From assembly GCA_006384855.1 (NCBI GenBank), contig VCJN01000157.1, positions 1 to 64,000 on the forward strand: DNA of 64,000 nt. Reading direction: 5' to 3'. Source of the DNA: Tetraselmis striata. Taxonomy: Eukaryota; Chlorophyta; Chlorodendrophyceae; Chlorodendrales; Chlorodendraceae. The notes below the pieces were generated by a model, which worked only from the letters and a program-made list of their open reading frames with translations, searched no databases and was not told where the DNA came from. Position 1 is the first letter of the stretch; each line of letters starts with the position of its first letter. Positions 45,225 to 55,901 of the stretch are shown here, piece after piece. The position numbers and the translations under genes are program-made.

Positions 45225-45645
45225 TCGAACAAAGCCCCGCACCTCGTGTCCACAGCATCCCATGCGGCTTCCTCTGCAGATGTCGCGGGGGCATGGCCAA
45301 TAGTCAGTCTGGGTTCCACAGGTGGCGGGAAGCTAGCGGGCTGTGCCACAGGCAAGTGTGGGGTCAAGGCGGAAGCGGGCGGCTGATGCAGGAGAAGCGC
45401 AATGGCGGCTTGAGAAGGCATGCGCACGTGAAGTCAACACATGATTGTAACAAGCAGGAAAATTGCACTTGCGCACCTCATGAGATGCGTAAGATATGCA
45501 TGGGATAAATGGCAAGCTAGGCAGCGGGTAGTATAAATGCGCGAGGCAGCCGGACTCGCACCTCTCGTCCGCGGCATCCCATGCAGCTTCCTCTGCAGGT
45601 GTCGCATGGGCATGGTCAATAGTTAGCCTATGTGCTACTGGTTTT
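45225..45645. repeat. Diverged local duplication, about 300-bp spacing
   Basis: Segments at about 45238-45330 and 45557-45650 share GCATCCCATGC, GCTTCCTCTGCAG, TGTCGC, GGGCATGG and CAATAGT. Reading frames across both encode similar peptides on the minus strand (AEEAAWDA), which may reflect a duplicated exon or only duplicated DNA. Confidence 0.6.
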
Positions 45646-45837
45646 GGAAAGTTGGATGGTTGTACCACCGCGCGGAGTAAAGTCGCAGCAGCAGCGGGAA
45701 TATGGAGCGGTTCAGCCGAATTCTCCGCCATGGGGGTAACCCTAAGTATGCAGGAAATAGTGATGCAAGTTTAGTTCTCACGCATGGCGCATCATCGGGC
45801 ATGATCGAAACAGGACCTTGGGACACCTTCAGCAAAA

Positions 45838-46211
45838 CTCCAAATAGGGGCCCGGTGGCCCGGCCCTCCGCACGCCCACGACGCACACCTCTAGATGGGA
45901 GGAAGCGCACGGCGATCGGAACGCAGCTGGCCAGGCGGCAGGGCTCTAGACCTCTGGGATTCCCGTGTAGAGGCCGAGCCGGGGCGACAGACACGCACAC
46001 GCCGAGACGGCCGCGCGATCGAAACTCCGACTAAGGGCCCGGTGGCCCGGCCCTCCGCACGCCCGCGGCGCACACCTCCAGATGGGAGAAAGCGCACGGC
46101 AATCAGCACGCAGCTGGCTGGGCGGCGGGGCTCTAGACCTCTAGGAATCCCGTGTAGATGCCCAGCCGGGGCGAGACACACGCACAAGCCGAGACGGCCG
46201 CGACGCAGCGG
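45838..46211. repeat. Tandem duplication, about 187-bp unit
   Basis: Two head-to-tail copies (45838-46024 and 46025-46211) share GGGCCCGGTGGCCCGGCCCT, GGGCTCTAGACCTCT and GCCGAGACGGCCGCG, with scattered differences. No gene recognised. Confidence 0.85.
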
Positions 46212-46892
46212 AAGATGGGAGGACCGACTACGGCTAATCGGTTGATCGCATACCATGTACCATCGACGAATCTCAGTCAAGGTATATACTGCAAGTACGG
46301 TTGGTCGGTGCACCGGTGTCCAGTGGACAGTTGGCGCACCTTACCTTGTCTAGGGAGAGAGTCAACGAGTACGGCAAGGGGTCGTCCTCGCCGGGGCGCT
46401 CCATGGATCACGACAGGGTTCCGGTGGGCGGTTGGGAAAGGGTGTCTGGCTGGGAGAATGTGTGGAGATCGATGGAGGGCAATGGATCTTCGTCCCTCCG
46501 CTGCGCCGTTGTCTTCTGTCGCGGGCGCCTGCGGCACTCCGACTACCCGGATATCATCATATTCCTGCGACGCGCGGTTACGAGTACGCATACTTTATGG
46601 CGTTGTTGCCACGCGGGGTACGAGGTAGAAGAATCTGATACTGCTTAGGGCTATGCACAGTCAGACAACAGATTCGGTTCGTCGTTGGGGTAGTCGCTAG
46701 GTACTAATAAGGATTACAAGTTACCATAGCGACTGATCGTGAATGGTACCTGCACCGTTCGGGTGGTTTTACGGCCATGTGCTGTTGTTCACTAGTAATC
46801 CTTAATTGATGACGATGAGGATGAGGGAGTAATAGTCACGTACCATGAAGGGAGTTCATGGTCCAGAAATATCCGGAATTTCGTAGGATAAA
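46212..46892. other. Spacer, no gene recognised
   Basis: Mixed-composition sequence without repeats that I can see. Open frames overlap each other in several phases (46158-46648) and lack conserved motifs. Confidence 0.4.
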
Positions 46893-47028
46893 ATTCGTGA
46901 TTCGAATCACTAAGGTTATATCTGTGTTCGGGGCAGGAATGAGCATCTTCGGAGGCCGAGCAGCCGGACCGAAGATGCTCATTCCTGCCCCGAACACAGA
47001 TATAACCTGAGAGATTCGAATCACGAAT
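46893..47028. repeat. Foldback element with 60-bp inverted arms
   Basis: The arms 46893-46952 and 46969-47028 are reverse complements with only a few mismatches (around CACTAAGG against CTCTCAGG), separated by a 16-bp loop. The inner 39 bp of each arm pair perfectly (for example GTTCGGGGCAGGAATGAGCA). It is long enough to extrude a cruciform or, if transcribed, form a stable hairpin. It may be a foldback MITE. No target duplication was identified. Confidence 0.9.
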
Positions 47029-47950
47029 ACGAGTTCTCATCGTATCTTGATCTAGAAGTTTTTTATTTCTGGGGTTTGGGTGGAGTTCGAGCTTGCCAGT
47101 TCTAGATGGGTAGGACAAGCTACTGACAGTGAGGACGATAGGTAACAAAGCCTGGTTGTGGCCGGAAACATGTACCTCGAGAAACCCCTCCGCGCCTCCA
47201 AATGATTACAAATCACCGCAGCAAAGAGTACAAACTCTCTGTCCAGGCGGACAGACCCGCAAGGCTAGAGTTAGGCCGACAAATCGGGGGACAATCATCT
47301 TGAGGTTAGTACGGGACAAAAGACAGCACTACGGTTACCACGTTGCGCTACAACAGGCTGCATGTGTGTTAGGGTTACGCTCGCAACTTTCACTGCACCA
47401 CTAAACATCATACCGCACTATACCACGTACGCTTACGTGCTACTATCAGGGGTAACCCTTGCTATTGTATGATGACTCCTTGTACCCACGCATCTGCTCG
47501 TACTGTATCGTATCTGTACATATACTCATACATGCTTATAGTTATACTAACTTCTATATACCTGCCCGTACTATACTATGTCTCCACATGTACTAATACA
47601 TATTGTTGTCGACTAACCGACTAACTGTTTAATGCTGACGGCACTAATGCGCCACATTCCCCGAGGGTCCCCGAGCAAACCGCCGCCGCCACTGCTTTTG
47701 CTCTGATCTAACCGATAGCCAGTTCGCTATATAAGGCAATGCAATGCCAGACCTACAACATTCGGTTCTTCTTGCAACCTTTGCCTCTCAAACTGCATTT
47801 GCATTACATCACCTTACAGGTGGTTGGGGGGAGCAGACTGAATTATTATAAAGAATTGCGAGATTGACGAGCAGCTTGGGGCTGCGATGGTTAAGTAGTG
47901 CCAATGGGCACGGGTCTAAACCCTGGACAGCTCTGATGCACAAAACAAAA
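47029..47950. other. Spacer, AT-richer, no gene recognised
   Basis: 47085-47150 resembles 47998-48060 (CGAGCTT, CTAGATGGG, AAGC, GACAG, GAG), a weak direct repeat. CTATATAAGGC at about 47727 could be a TATA box, but no gene starts convincingly downstream on the plus strand. Confidence 0.4.
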
Positions 47951-48154
47951 TTTCAATACAGTCCTAAAGTACTGCTAATAACTCCATAGTTTCGGTGCAG
48001 TGCGAGCTTACCACAATGCTAGATGGGCAAGGCAAGCCATGGACAGCGAGCGAAAGATGCGGGCGAACAATCCCTCGCGCCATGTCTACGATGGTGAACA
48101 GAGGACGGCCATGGAGAAGGCCAAGTAAGCGGCACGGGCGGTGGGAGTTCATAA

Positions 48155-48670
48155 CGCATGTTGGTGTTGCAGGTGGCGGCTCAGCCCGCTTGGCGAACGC
48201 GTACGTCGCGGGGGACATCGGCGGCGGCAGCGATAGTGCAGCCGCCGGACTTTAGCCGAATGGGAGCCATAGTCTTGTTAAAAAAGACTCCCCACCCATA
48301 CCGAGTATCGGGGCCATCCAACGGGCAAGCAGCAGACGGTGTTGATTTGGGGCAGGGGGCGGGCATCCCACGGACCGTGCAGGTAGATGGTGTGCCCGTC
48401 GAAGGCGGGGAACACCAGAGTAGTCGAGGCGTCGCGCGGGAGGTGCGCCTCGCACCATGCCGGCAAAAGCGATACAGGGCAGACGCCCGCCGGGTTGGGA
48501 TTCTTGGCCATAATGATGGGTTGGCCAAGACGGACCTGGTCCGTCGGTCTTGCGTTTGGTGATGTGGACGACCACGCCGTTGGCGTGTTCCTCCGCGCGA
48601 GCCCACGTGAGTGCAAGGGCCTCCTCAGCGCGCATGGCGTCGAGAAGGCACAACACAGATGAGGCCGACC
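48155..48670 (-). pseudogene. Tyrosine-recombinase fossil, second locus
   Basis: Minus-strand frames carry recombinase-like segments: LLDAMRAEEALALTWARAEE (the region of the first catalytic arginine), a strand-rich middle part with HITKRKTDG, and IAAAADVPRDVRVRQAG (the region after the H-x-x-R box). It is broken and only a remnant of the catalytic domain. The sequence is not closely similar to the 40.9-42.3 kb recombinase, so a different family is likely. Confidence 0.55.
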
Positions 48671-48699
48671 GTGGGTGTCCAACCCGTGGGGGCGCCGGT

Positions 48700-49045
48700 T
48701 GTGACCGGGCTGCACATTATGATACAATTACGCACCCGAGTATTTCCCACTGCCCGCCGATTGGACAGATACATGCCATGCCTGAGCGGCTATTCCTTGA
48801 ACACTGCCCTACATATGTCGGAGGTGAATCTGATACTATCGAACATATGTTGGTGGAGCGCCCGCGGTGGGGGTATCACCGTCATAATTTGGGCCGGGTT
48901 GTTAGTTCCGGAGTTTAGGCATTTTATTAGTCGTCAGGTTATTGCGTCAACACATGAGGACTTAACAACCTTTATTTTGGGCGGGGTCGTCCCCACTCCC
49001 TTCACGGGGCCTTGGATTTTACTGGAAATGGGAAAACATTTCTAG
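48700..49045 (+). pseudogene. LINE-type 3'-terminal remnant (zinc-binding RVT tail)
   Basis: One frame reads CPTYVGGESDTIEHMLVERP, the pattern of the zinc-binding region after the reverse transcriptase in many LINEs (C-x-x-x-x-x-E-x-x-x-H-x-x-x-x-C-P type, here with R replacing the last C). A second frame continues VPEFRHFISRQVIASTHEDL to the stop near 49043. The change of frame near 48900 shows a frameshift, so it is dead. Only the C-terminal 110 residues or so survive. Confidence 0.55.
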
Positions 49046-49107
49046 CTATGGCGTCGGGCCCTCTCTCACATTGACTTTTTTGCTGCACATGTAGCGCTCT
49101 CCCGAAA

Positions 49108-49430
49108 TGCTTTGCTCCGCGGGATGGGGCTGCTTGCTTGCCCCAACTCGCATTAGTCGAATGGGCCGACGCCCAAACGGGTAGGGTGGACCTTTCGTGA
49201 TCAGTGCCGGGTATTTTGATGGCAGTGTTTCAGACGGTGATCCAACAATGTTGGAAATTCTGGCACTGGCCTTCAATTAGTCTTGTAGAATGCTTCGGCA
49301 ATTTGCTTGATGACTACAAGGGAGCGTCGCCTACCCAGGGCTTCTAGTAACTGGATCGCTGCCTTAATAACGGCCGTTGTAGAGACGCTGCAATAAGGGT
49401 GTCACTACTGGTGCCAAACCTGTCCCCGAG
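49108..49430 (+). repeat. Dispersed repeat family, copy at 49.1 kb
   Basis: Shares TTGCCCCAACTCGCATTAGT, TTTTGATGGCAGTGTTTCA, GAATGCTTCGGCAATTTGC, GAGCGTCGCCTACCC and ACGGCCGTTGTAGAGACGC with 13.66-15.33 kb and with 51.46-51.76 kb. In this copy the left and right ends are joined without the 1.4-kb middle seen at 13.7-15.0 kb. A G-run follows directly (49431-49449). Confidence 0.7.
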
Positions 49431-49479
49431 GGGGGGGGGGGGGGGGGGGACCTGTAGTGCCCCGTATATTTCCAATCAG

Positions 49480-50320
49480 ATACAGTGACACTACCTCTAT
49501 AGTGAATATCCCCCCCCCCCCCCCCCCCCCCCCCCCCATGTTCACTATAGGGGCAGGTTCACAGTGAGGGTATTCACTTCCGGTAGCCTACCTCAGTCTA
49601 CAGTGAACTGTTCACTATAGGGGTTTTCACCGTGAAGGCAGTGACAGACGGATATCCTTGTGGTGGGGCGAGCGGCTGTCCTTAAAACACCTAGGAACCC
49701 TTTCTTGTATTGATACATCAAACATCATCCCCAACCGGAGAGGGATGGGGGTTGTCATCCGTGGGTTGCAGCCTTTCTACCCATAGGCACCTCACTGTAC
49801 TTCGAGGGGAAACTTGACATCGTATTCCCCGTGGCACACGACGCCACACGTGGTGCAACAGTGTGGTGCAACCGCATACACCATACTGTTTTAGCTCTGG
49901 CCCGCCGGGCTCTCCTCTGGCGGCAACTACGCAGTGCATGCCATAGCAACAGCCCGGAGCGGGTTCCGCCATGGCGGCGAGGCTTGCGTTGTTATGGTGG
50001 CAGCGCCGACTGTGCATGCAACGAATACGTGCCGCCAACATTGTGACAGTTCAATACAAATAACTAGAGCGGCCGCTCACGCCGCCACCGCAGCTGGCGC
50101 TCTTTACACCATGGTTAGGTACTGGTGGTTCACTATAGAGGTAGGGAACCCCCATTCGGGACCCCCCCCCCCCCCCCCCCGTTTATTATAGGGGTAGGTT
50201 CACCATAGCAAGTTTTCACTACACGGAGTTAAGCGTTCCGTCTCCCCCCCCCCCCCCCCCCCCCCCCCGTTTACCATATGGGTAGGTTCACTATAGGGGT
50301 AGTGTCACTGTACCTATAGT
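49480..50320. repeat. Cluster of TTCACTATAGGGG motifs separated by poly-C runs
   Basis: The motif TTCACTATAGGGG and its derivatives occur near 49491 (inverted, CTATAGTGAATAT), 49541, 49608, 50129, 50180 (TTTATTATAGGGGTAGG), 50269 and 50288, often followed by TAGGTTCAC. Poly-C runs stand at about 49509-49537, 50162-50180 and 50245-50268. The first C-run is flanked by inverted copies of the motif. A stretch of unrelated sequence (49640-50100) sits inside. No coding. Confidence 0.7.
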
Positions 50321-50329
50321 AATCCTTAC

Positions 50330-50510
50330 CACTTGTTTTTCCCGTCCCCAGGAAAGAACTGGCAACAGTGAAACCCTTGCATCGTCTCGAAGAGGGCCGT
50401 TTCTGCAGCGAGCCAGTTACTGGGTAGCTACCCGTTACTTATTGAATAAGCAAACTGCCGGAGCATTCTAAAAGACTAATTGAAGACCACTGACAGAATT
50501 TCCAACACTG
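50330..50510 (-). repeat. Dispersed repeat family, inverted copy
   Basis: Reads on the minus strand as the right end of the family: TTTTTCCCGTCCCCAGG here is the complement of the CCTG(TCCC)GGGGACGGGAAAAA end, followed in order by complements of AAGGGTTTCACTG, AACGGCC and GAATGCT. With the 49.1 kb copy it makes an inverted pair enclosing the TTCACTATAG cluster. Confidence 0.6.
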
Positions 50511-50849
50511 TTGGCCCGCCGCATCTCCAACACTGCCGCCTCCAACACAGAATGTCGTTTTTTACATCAGGGCTTTAACAAATGCGCACTACTAACAGAA
50601 CTAACATCAACTATGAAAGGTTGCCAAAAGAGAGACATAAGCCTTAAACCAAGGTCGAGCAGGAGGCCAAGGAGCCAAGAACCAAGGAGGAGCCAAGGGA
50701 ACCACGAAGCTGCCAGGCTGCCAGGAACCAAAGGGACCACCGCCCCGGGGTAGGCTATCAGCCGCGGCGAGGACGCCTGCAGCCAATGACCCGGGTCATA
50801 TATAGCAACACAGGCCGACGAGCGACGCGACGCAGGCGCAGGAGCACCA

Positions 50850-51432
50850 TCACGTGCCGCGCGCGGCCACGACCCCGCCAAGAACGTTGTCTGCATGTGC
50901 CCTGTTGATGAGCAAGGAGAAACGGCGGCGCCACGCAGACAAGAGTTGGCCAATGTTTTGGCCAGTGTGTGTGTGGCTAGCTTTCGCGAGCTCCACCAAG
51001 AAGGCCTCAGCGTGCGGGGCCAACGAGCCAAAAATAAACTCGGAAACGGCGAAAGGAATAAAGCGAAGCATGCCGGCGGCATTTCGGACACCCTCGTCAT
51101 ACTTCTGGATTTTGTGGCGCTCTGCAGCCCGCAAAGCAGTCGTTGGATCCGAGCTTGACACGCCGAGGATAGGGGCAATGGTGGTATTGACAGCAACCGT
51201 GTTCCCGCGGATACCACCATACCCAAAAAGCCCGGCCGTCCGGCCGTCGCTGCCCTTCGGAAGAGAAACAAGCACCGACGGGTCCGTGAGGCTCTGGCTG
51301 GACACCCACGCCCAGCGCGGACTTCACGTCGTGGCAAATGTCGGAAAGGCCATGTCCCGCCCACTCGTGTGCGGCGTGATTGGAGTAGTCGCCCCCATAG
51401 CAACGTGCGCGTGCCACGTGCTGATCAGCGTA
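50850..51432 (-). pseudogene. Retroelement (probably LINE) C-terminal coding remnant
   Basis: On the minus strand, frames read GHGLSDICHDVKSALGVGVQ and then TALRAAERHKIQKYDEGVRN and MLRFIPFAVSEFIFGSLAPH. This series (a short strand-rich domain, then AAERxKxxKY, then FxPFAVExxG) is typical of the extreme C-terminus of reverse-transcriptase ORFs in algal non-LTR elements, as I recall them. At least one frame change occurs near 51300. No reverse-transcriptase core is present. A related 110-bp piece lies at 3378-3490. Confidence 0.5.
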
Positions 51433-51464
51433 CGCGACCGCCCAAGTTGGAGTAAAATCCACAG

Positions 51465-51760
51465 AATGCTTCGGCAATTTGCTTGATGAGTGTGACGGAG
51501 CGTCGACTACCCAGGACTTTCCGTAACTGGATTGCTGCTTGCTAAACGGCCGTCGTAGAGACGCTGCAAGGGTTTCACTGCCAGTCCTGTCCCGAGGGCG
51601 GAAAAAAAAACACTGCCGCCATCACAATACGCGGCACTGACCGCGAAATGTCCGCCCTACAGGTAATCCATCCACACAGGTAATCCTTACCCGGTTGGGC
51701 TTCGAGCAATGCGAGTTGGGGCGCAAGCAGGCCCATCCCGCGGAGCAAAGTCCGCAGGAA
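51465..51760. repeat. Dispersed repeat family, rearranged copy at 51.5 kb
   Basis: 51465-51600 matches the right half of the 49.1 kb copy in the same orientation (GAATGCTTCGGCAATTTGC through GTCCTGTCCCGAGGGCGG). 51630-51760 matches the left half in reverse orientation (GCGAGTTGGGGCGCAAGCAG and GGCCCATCCCGCGGAGCAAA). The two halves therefore lie head to head, probably from two nested insertions. Confidence 0.65.
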
Positions 51761-52004
51761 TTGACGCAATATTAAACTACCTGACTACCAATAAAATCCC
51801 TTAATTCCGGACCTAACAACCACAATGAATTGTGACGGTGATACCCCACCGCGGGCACTCATCTGCCAGCATGATGTGTTCGATGCCTTACCACTTATTC
51901 TTGCATTCCGATTACGGCGATCATTGCCCATAGTGAGCCGCACCAGAAACTGAGCGTGTCTGTGCCGCCGCTCTTGTCGCGGGAAGCCGGCCATACTCCG
52001 TCAG

Positions 52005-53256
52005 ATGGCCCAGTCCGCCGCACGCGCGGGTCTGACCGTGCTGGCCGTTTGTCTGTCCATCACCGCCACGTTGGCTACCGGCAGGCTCAGTGCCCTGCCT
52101 CATAGCTGGGACGCAGTCGCAGCCGTAAATATCGTCGATGGGGGCGATGTGCCTCCCAAGCAACTGAACCCGACAGCGCGGGCTAGCGAGGCTCGTGTGG
52201 AGGTCGGCTTCTATTCCGAGTCTCTATGTCCCTTTTGCCGAGCGTTCACCAACGAGACGCTGGCTCCCATGTTTCACAACGGGATGGCCGACATCATGAA
52301 TCTCAAGTATTACCCCTACGGAAACGCCAGGGAGGATCCGGTATGCGCCCGTGTGACCTGGCGACTTTGCCGGTGATACCAACTGCATTTAGACCACCGA
52401 GATAGACGAGTCGTAGGAGGCCTTCGCCTTCGCCTTGCGTCCTGTGGCAATACAAGCAGTCGCTGTGAGCCCAAAAGCAAGGCGCAGGTGGCTATAAAAC
52501 GGCGGGGTCGGCCAATGACGCTTTGACTCAGTAACTGCTTATGCTATGTGAACCCCCTGGCAGGAAACCGGGCGCACTGTCTGCCAGCACGGCGAGGAAG
52601 AGTGCCGCTTGAACAAGGTGCTGGCCTGATATGCAGAGTTGCCCGCGCGCACAGCAGTAGCTGCAGGCCATGCACCTGGACTTTGGGGAACATCACGGGC
52701 ACATACTGCACGAGAGTATTCGTCCTGCAGGCACATGTGGCCTCAGGACCCAGTAGACTGATACCGTGCATCCGCTGAGTTGGTGCTGCGACTAAGCGGT
52801 AGCTTGCTACCCCCGCCCTCTGCCTTCCCCTGGATCTACCTGCAGGTCTTTGCCTGTGTATTGCATATCTACCCGGACCAGAAGCGCTGGTTTCCATTTG
52901 TGCACTGCGTCGAGAACAAGGACCCAGGAAGCATGGAGGATTCGCTCGCGGAGTGTGCGGAGGCGTCATTCCCAGCGCTGAACGTCGGGGAGATCACAGA
53001 CTGCGCCAGCGGAAAGCTGGGGGAGGAGTTGGAGCAACAGATTGGGGCACAAACCAAAAGCCTCAAGCCGCCTCACCGTTGGGTGCCATGGTTGACCGTC
53101 AATGGTGTGCCTATCTGGGATGACAACGCCAACCTGGAGCAGTACATCTGTGCAGCCTACCAAGGAGAGCGCCCTGAGCTATGCTTTCGCAGGAAGCCTG
53201 TCTCTGCCACCGGCCGTAGCCCCAGTGAGTCTACTGTGTGTGCTAAGACAGTGTGA
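52005..53256 (+). CDS. GILT-family lysosomal thiol reductase
   Basis: Exons 52005-52340, 52564-52617 and 52846-53256 are joined in phase 0, giving 266 residues, close to the family's usual 220-260. Residues 1-26 are a signal peptide (MAQSAARAGLTVLAVCLSIT). The active-site CPFC is at 75-78. Exon 2 supplies the GILT signature CQHGEEECRLNK, completed by VFAC across the next junction (CQHGxxECxxNxxxxC). PPHRWVPWLTVNGVP, the conserved C-terminal block, and LCFRRKP follow. The enzyme reduces protein disulfides at acid pH in lysosomes or vacuoles. A strong donor-like site (GTGAGT at 53224) inside the last exon and an acceptor near 53373 could give an alternative short C-terminus. TGTAA at 53309, the usual green-algal polyadenylation signal, lies 53 bp after the stop. 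Confidence 0.92.
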
Positions 53257-54555
53257 GGCGCTGCACCGCCTTGGGTTGGCTTGGCCAATCGGTGTCAACA
53301 AGTCAAATGTAATAGTAAGTTGACAGACAGCCGAGTGAAAGGCAGGTTCGGTGTCAGCATGTTGTGCGGCTTCAGGAGGACGGTCCTGCGATGGCTCCAC
53401 CGCCACATGTACAGCTTGCCAACCTGGAGATCTCGCCTGAGTCCAGCGCAGAACTCTTCCATCACCCCAGCGGGAGCGCCAAACCTGATGAGACTTAACT
53501 ATGGTGGAGTGACGTAAGCGATGTCCCAAGTCTTTCCCTCCATGCGGGTTGGTTTTTCTCCACTGATATAGATTGACATGGCCTCCTGCCTCATATAGAT
53601 TATGTAGACGTGTCCTTGCATCTCACCTGCTGGCAGTCTTCATGGTAGCATGGGTAAAAGGCAAGGCACAACGCCGGGTTTCTTGAATCAATACTACCAG
53701 GTAGTGGATGTGCATGTTGCACCGAGGTGCAGGGACCTGTTCCCGCCATGAGTGTGCTGGGCCACAGCAGCCAGAACAATGACATGTTATGGGTTGCGAA
53801 GCCTGCCAGTTGGGGCGATATCTTCCACATCTCACTTTGAAACCAGGCCTTCTCACGAGATCCATGGGGCAAAGCATGGCACCTTTACCATGCTCATGTG
53901 ATGGGAGGGAAGGGAGGGGGTAGGGAGCAGGTGCGCCATGTCAGAAGGGAAGGGGGGGGTACACGCAGAGTGGTTCCTGAAGATAGCGCACGACAAATCA
54001 ATTTCGGATTCCTCACATAACATTTCTGGATCCGACCAAAACAAGGCCTGGTCTTTTTTTGATCGGGTGAATGGCCAATGTCTTCATGTCAAAAGTGAAA
54101 TCACCTGGTCGCTGGCCGCGTTGCGGTGCAGGTTGACATACAGATGCATCGCATCTGTGACGCACAGTCCCTGCCCTGCGTGCTTGCAGAGAATGCGTGT
54201 CACTGGAAACACCCCGAGGAACGAGTGCTGGGTATGCTGCTTGCGATGCCGCGCTGGGAGTGTGCGCATGGGTGAAACATAATGGCAGACGCTAAAACGC
54301 AGCTGTCCATAACTCCAATACTTAACTGTGCTGCATTTCATGTTATCATCTTCCCTTGACAATCCATCCGTAGGACAGTCACACGAGCTGCTTCAGACCA
54401 AGCTACCGCGATTGAATTGGTTTGCTACATGGAAATTATATAGAGTGTCCATACTGCCTGGAATTCCCCTACCGTACATATATTTACCCCACTGGTACCA
54501 TTGTTGGACTCTAGGGCCAAGAAAAGCATATAGCTGCCATTTTTTGAACAAAGGG
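53257..54555. other. Convergent 3' spacer between the GILT and kinase genes
   Basis: Tail-to-tail spacer of 1.3 kb. It has normal composition without satellite or homopolymer runs longer than about eight. Open frames up to 120 codons occur on both strands without recognisable motifs. It should contain both 3' UTRs. Confidence 0.5.
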
Positions 54556-55716
54556 TTACAACTTGATCATCCATTCATGTTCCAAGGCCTTGTCTGCCGT
54601 CAAACGCAACTCGGTGTCCAGCTCCATGAGTTGTGCTATCAGCGCGCTCGCCTCAGGGGTAATCAGCTGCATCGCGGGGTCGTTGAAAGTTAGCGGACCC
54701 TCACGGACTGCTGTGATCAAGTCTGTGACGTTTTTCGCTTTGAAAGGCGCGTCGCCCACAAGCAGCACATAGAGCACGACTCCGACGCTCCAGACATCGC
54801 AGCTGACGCCATACCGCGCGCGTCGCCGCAGGACCTCCGGCGCAGAGAAATGAGGAGTCCCGCAGGTGGCTGTGAAGTGCGGTTTGTCTTTTGACAGCTG
54901 CCCCGCGAGCCCAAAATCGATTAGCTTTATCGTCAGGTGGTCGGAGGCGTCCACGCACATAATGTTGCGCAGCTTCAAGTCCCTGTGCGCAACCCCTCGC
55001 TTGGCCAGGTACGCCACTGCACTTACAAGCTGCTTCATGACTTCGCGAGCGTCCTCTTCGCAATAAGACCCTCGCTCGGAAAGTGACGAAAGAAGTTCCT
55101 TGCCCTCCAACAACTCCGTCACCATATAGCATCCCTCAGGCCCCCTGCAAAACTCGCGGCACTTAACGATATTTGGGTGGTCGAGCTCAAGAAGCAAACG
55201 GGCTTCCCGCACCAGGTGCTGCGTCTCGTCAGGCCCTGCCGCAATCTTGCAAGCCCACGTCTTCCCGGTCTCGTTGTCAACCACTGGTCTCACCTCGGAA
55301 AACGCACCCTGGCCAAGGAGTTCCGTGCTGGCAATCCTGTACCGTTTCTCGAAAACAGCCCAAGCAGTTTCACCGCTACAGTCCACCTCTGTCGGCCTCG
55401 AGTCTGACAGCTCGGGGACAGTCAGGTCGGTGGGCGTAGGCCTCCGCCCGCCGAATCCGAAACTCTTTTGGAAAAGCGTAGCAAGCCGCTCGACGCTGCT
55501 GTTTCGCTTCGGTGGTGGTCGGCGGGCCTTGCCGGCGCCACCCGCGCGGTCTGCTGGCTTCTGTTCTGGATTGGCGGAAGGGTTTCGCCCGCCAGTGAGG
55601 AGGCTAGCTAAGTATTCCACACTTGTCTGCTTCTTCGGGGCTCGCCGCACCCGGGCTCCAGAGTTGTTGCGGACGCACAGGTCCCCAGGCAGTTCGGTGC
55701 CAGTACCTGCAGACAT
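54556..55716 (-). CDS. Ser/Thr protein kinase, CAMK-like, intronless
   Basis: 386 residues in a single exon. The kinase domain spans about 126-386 with all key positions: glycine loop GQGAFSEV (135-142), Lys157 in WACKIAA, Glu171 in the C-helix, HRDLKLRN (244-251), DFGL (267-270), SAPE (291-294), DVWSVGVVLY and Arg371. CGTPHFSAPEVL and the DVWSVGVVLYVLLVGDAPF pattern are of the CAMK/CDPK type, but no calmodulin-binding or EF-hand tail follows. The protein ends right after the domain (EWMIKL). The N-terminal 125 residues are basic and disordered, with a duplicated motif, TSVEYLASLL (31-40) and SSVERLATLF (73-82). An intronless gene among intron-dense neighbours suggests retroposition or lineage-specific intron loss. 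The substrate is unknown. Confidence 0.92.
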   Translation of the reverse strand: MSAGTGTELPGDLCVRNNSGARVRRAPKKQTSVEYLASLLTGGRNPSANPEQKPADRAGGAGKARRPPPKRNSSVERLATLFQKSFGFGGRRPTPTDLTVPELSDSRPTEVDCSGETAWAVFEKRYRIASTELLGQGAFSEVRPVVDNETGKTWACKIAAGPDETQHLVREARLLLELDHPNIVKCREFCRGPEGCYMVTELLEGKELLSSLSERGSYCEEDAREVMKQLVSAVAYLAKRGVAHRDLKLRNIMCVDASDHLTIKLIDFGLAGQLSKDKPHFTATCGTPHFSAPEVLRRRARYGVSCDVWSVGVVLYVLLVGDAPFKAKNVTDLITAVREGPLTFNDPAMQLITPEASALIAQLMELDTELRLTADKALEHEWMIKL

Positions 55717-55901
55717 TTTTGCACCAGTGCTACGCAGCGCTTGGCAGCTTGAGGCGTGTTAAGGCTCAGCGAGCTATGTGTCGTCCGAAACAGGTTGGCT
55801 CGCCAGAATCGGTGGCGGCAGCATCAGGAGGGATGATAGTCGCGACAGGGTACCGGTACTGTACTGGTACGCGTGCATTCGTAATCGGTATCTCCACTGC
55901 A

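Noticed and set aside
44567-45427. Minus-strand ORF of 286 codons with a Tyr-Asp repeat
   Set aside because: Length comes from the (AATCAT)26 repeat; the flanking parts are duplicated DNA without known motifs.
47720-47800. TATA-like CTATATAAGGC as a promoter
   Set aside because: No plausible gene start follows within the next kilobase on the plus strand.
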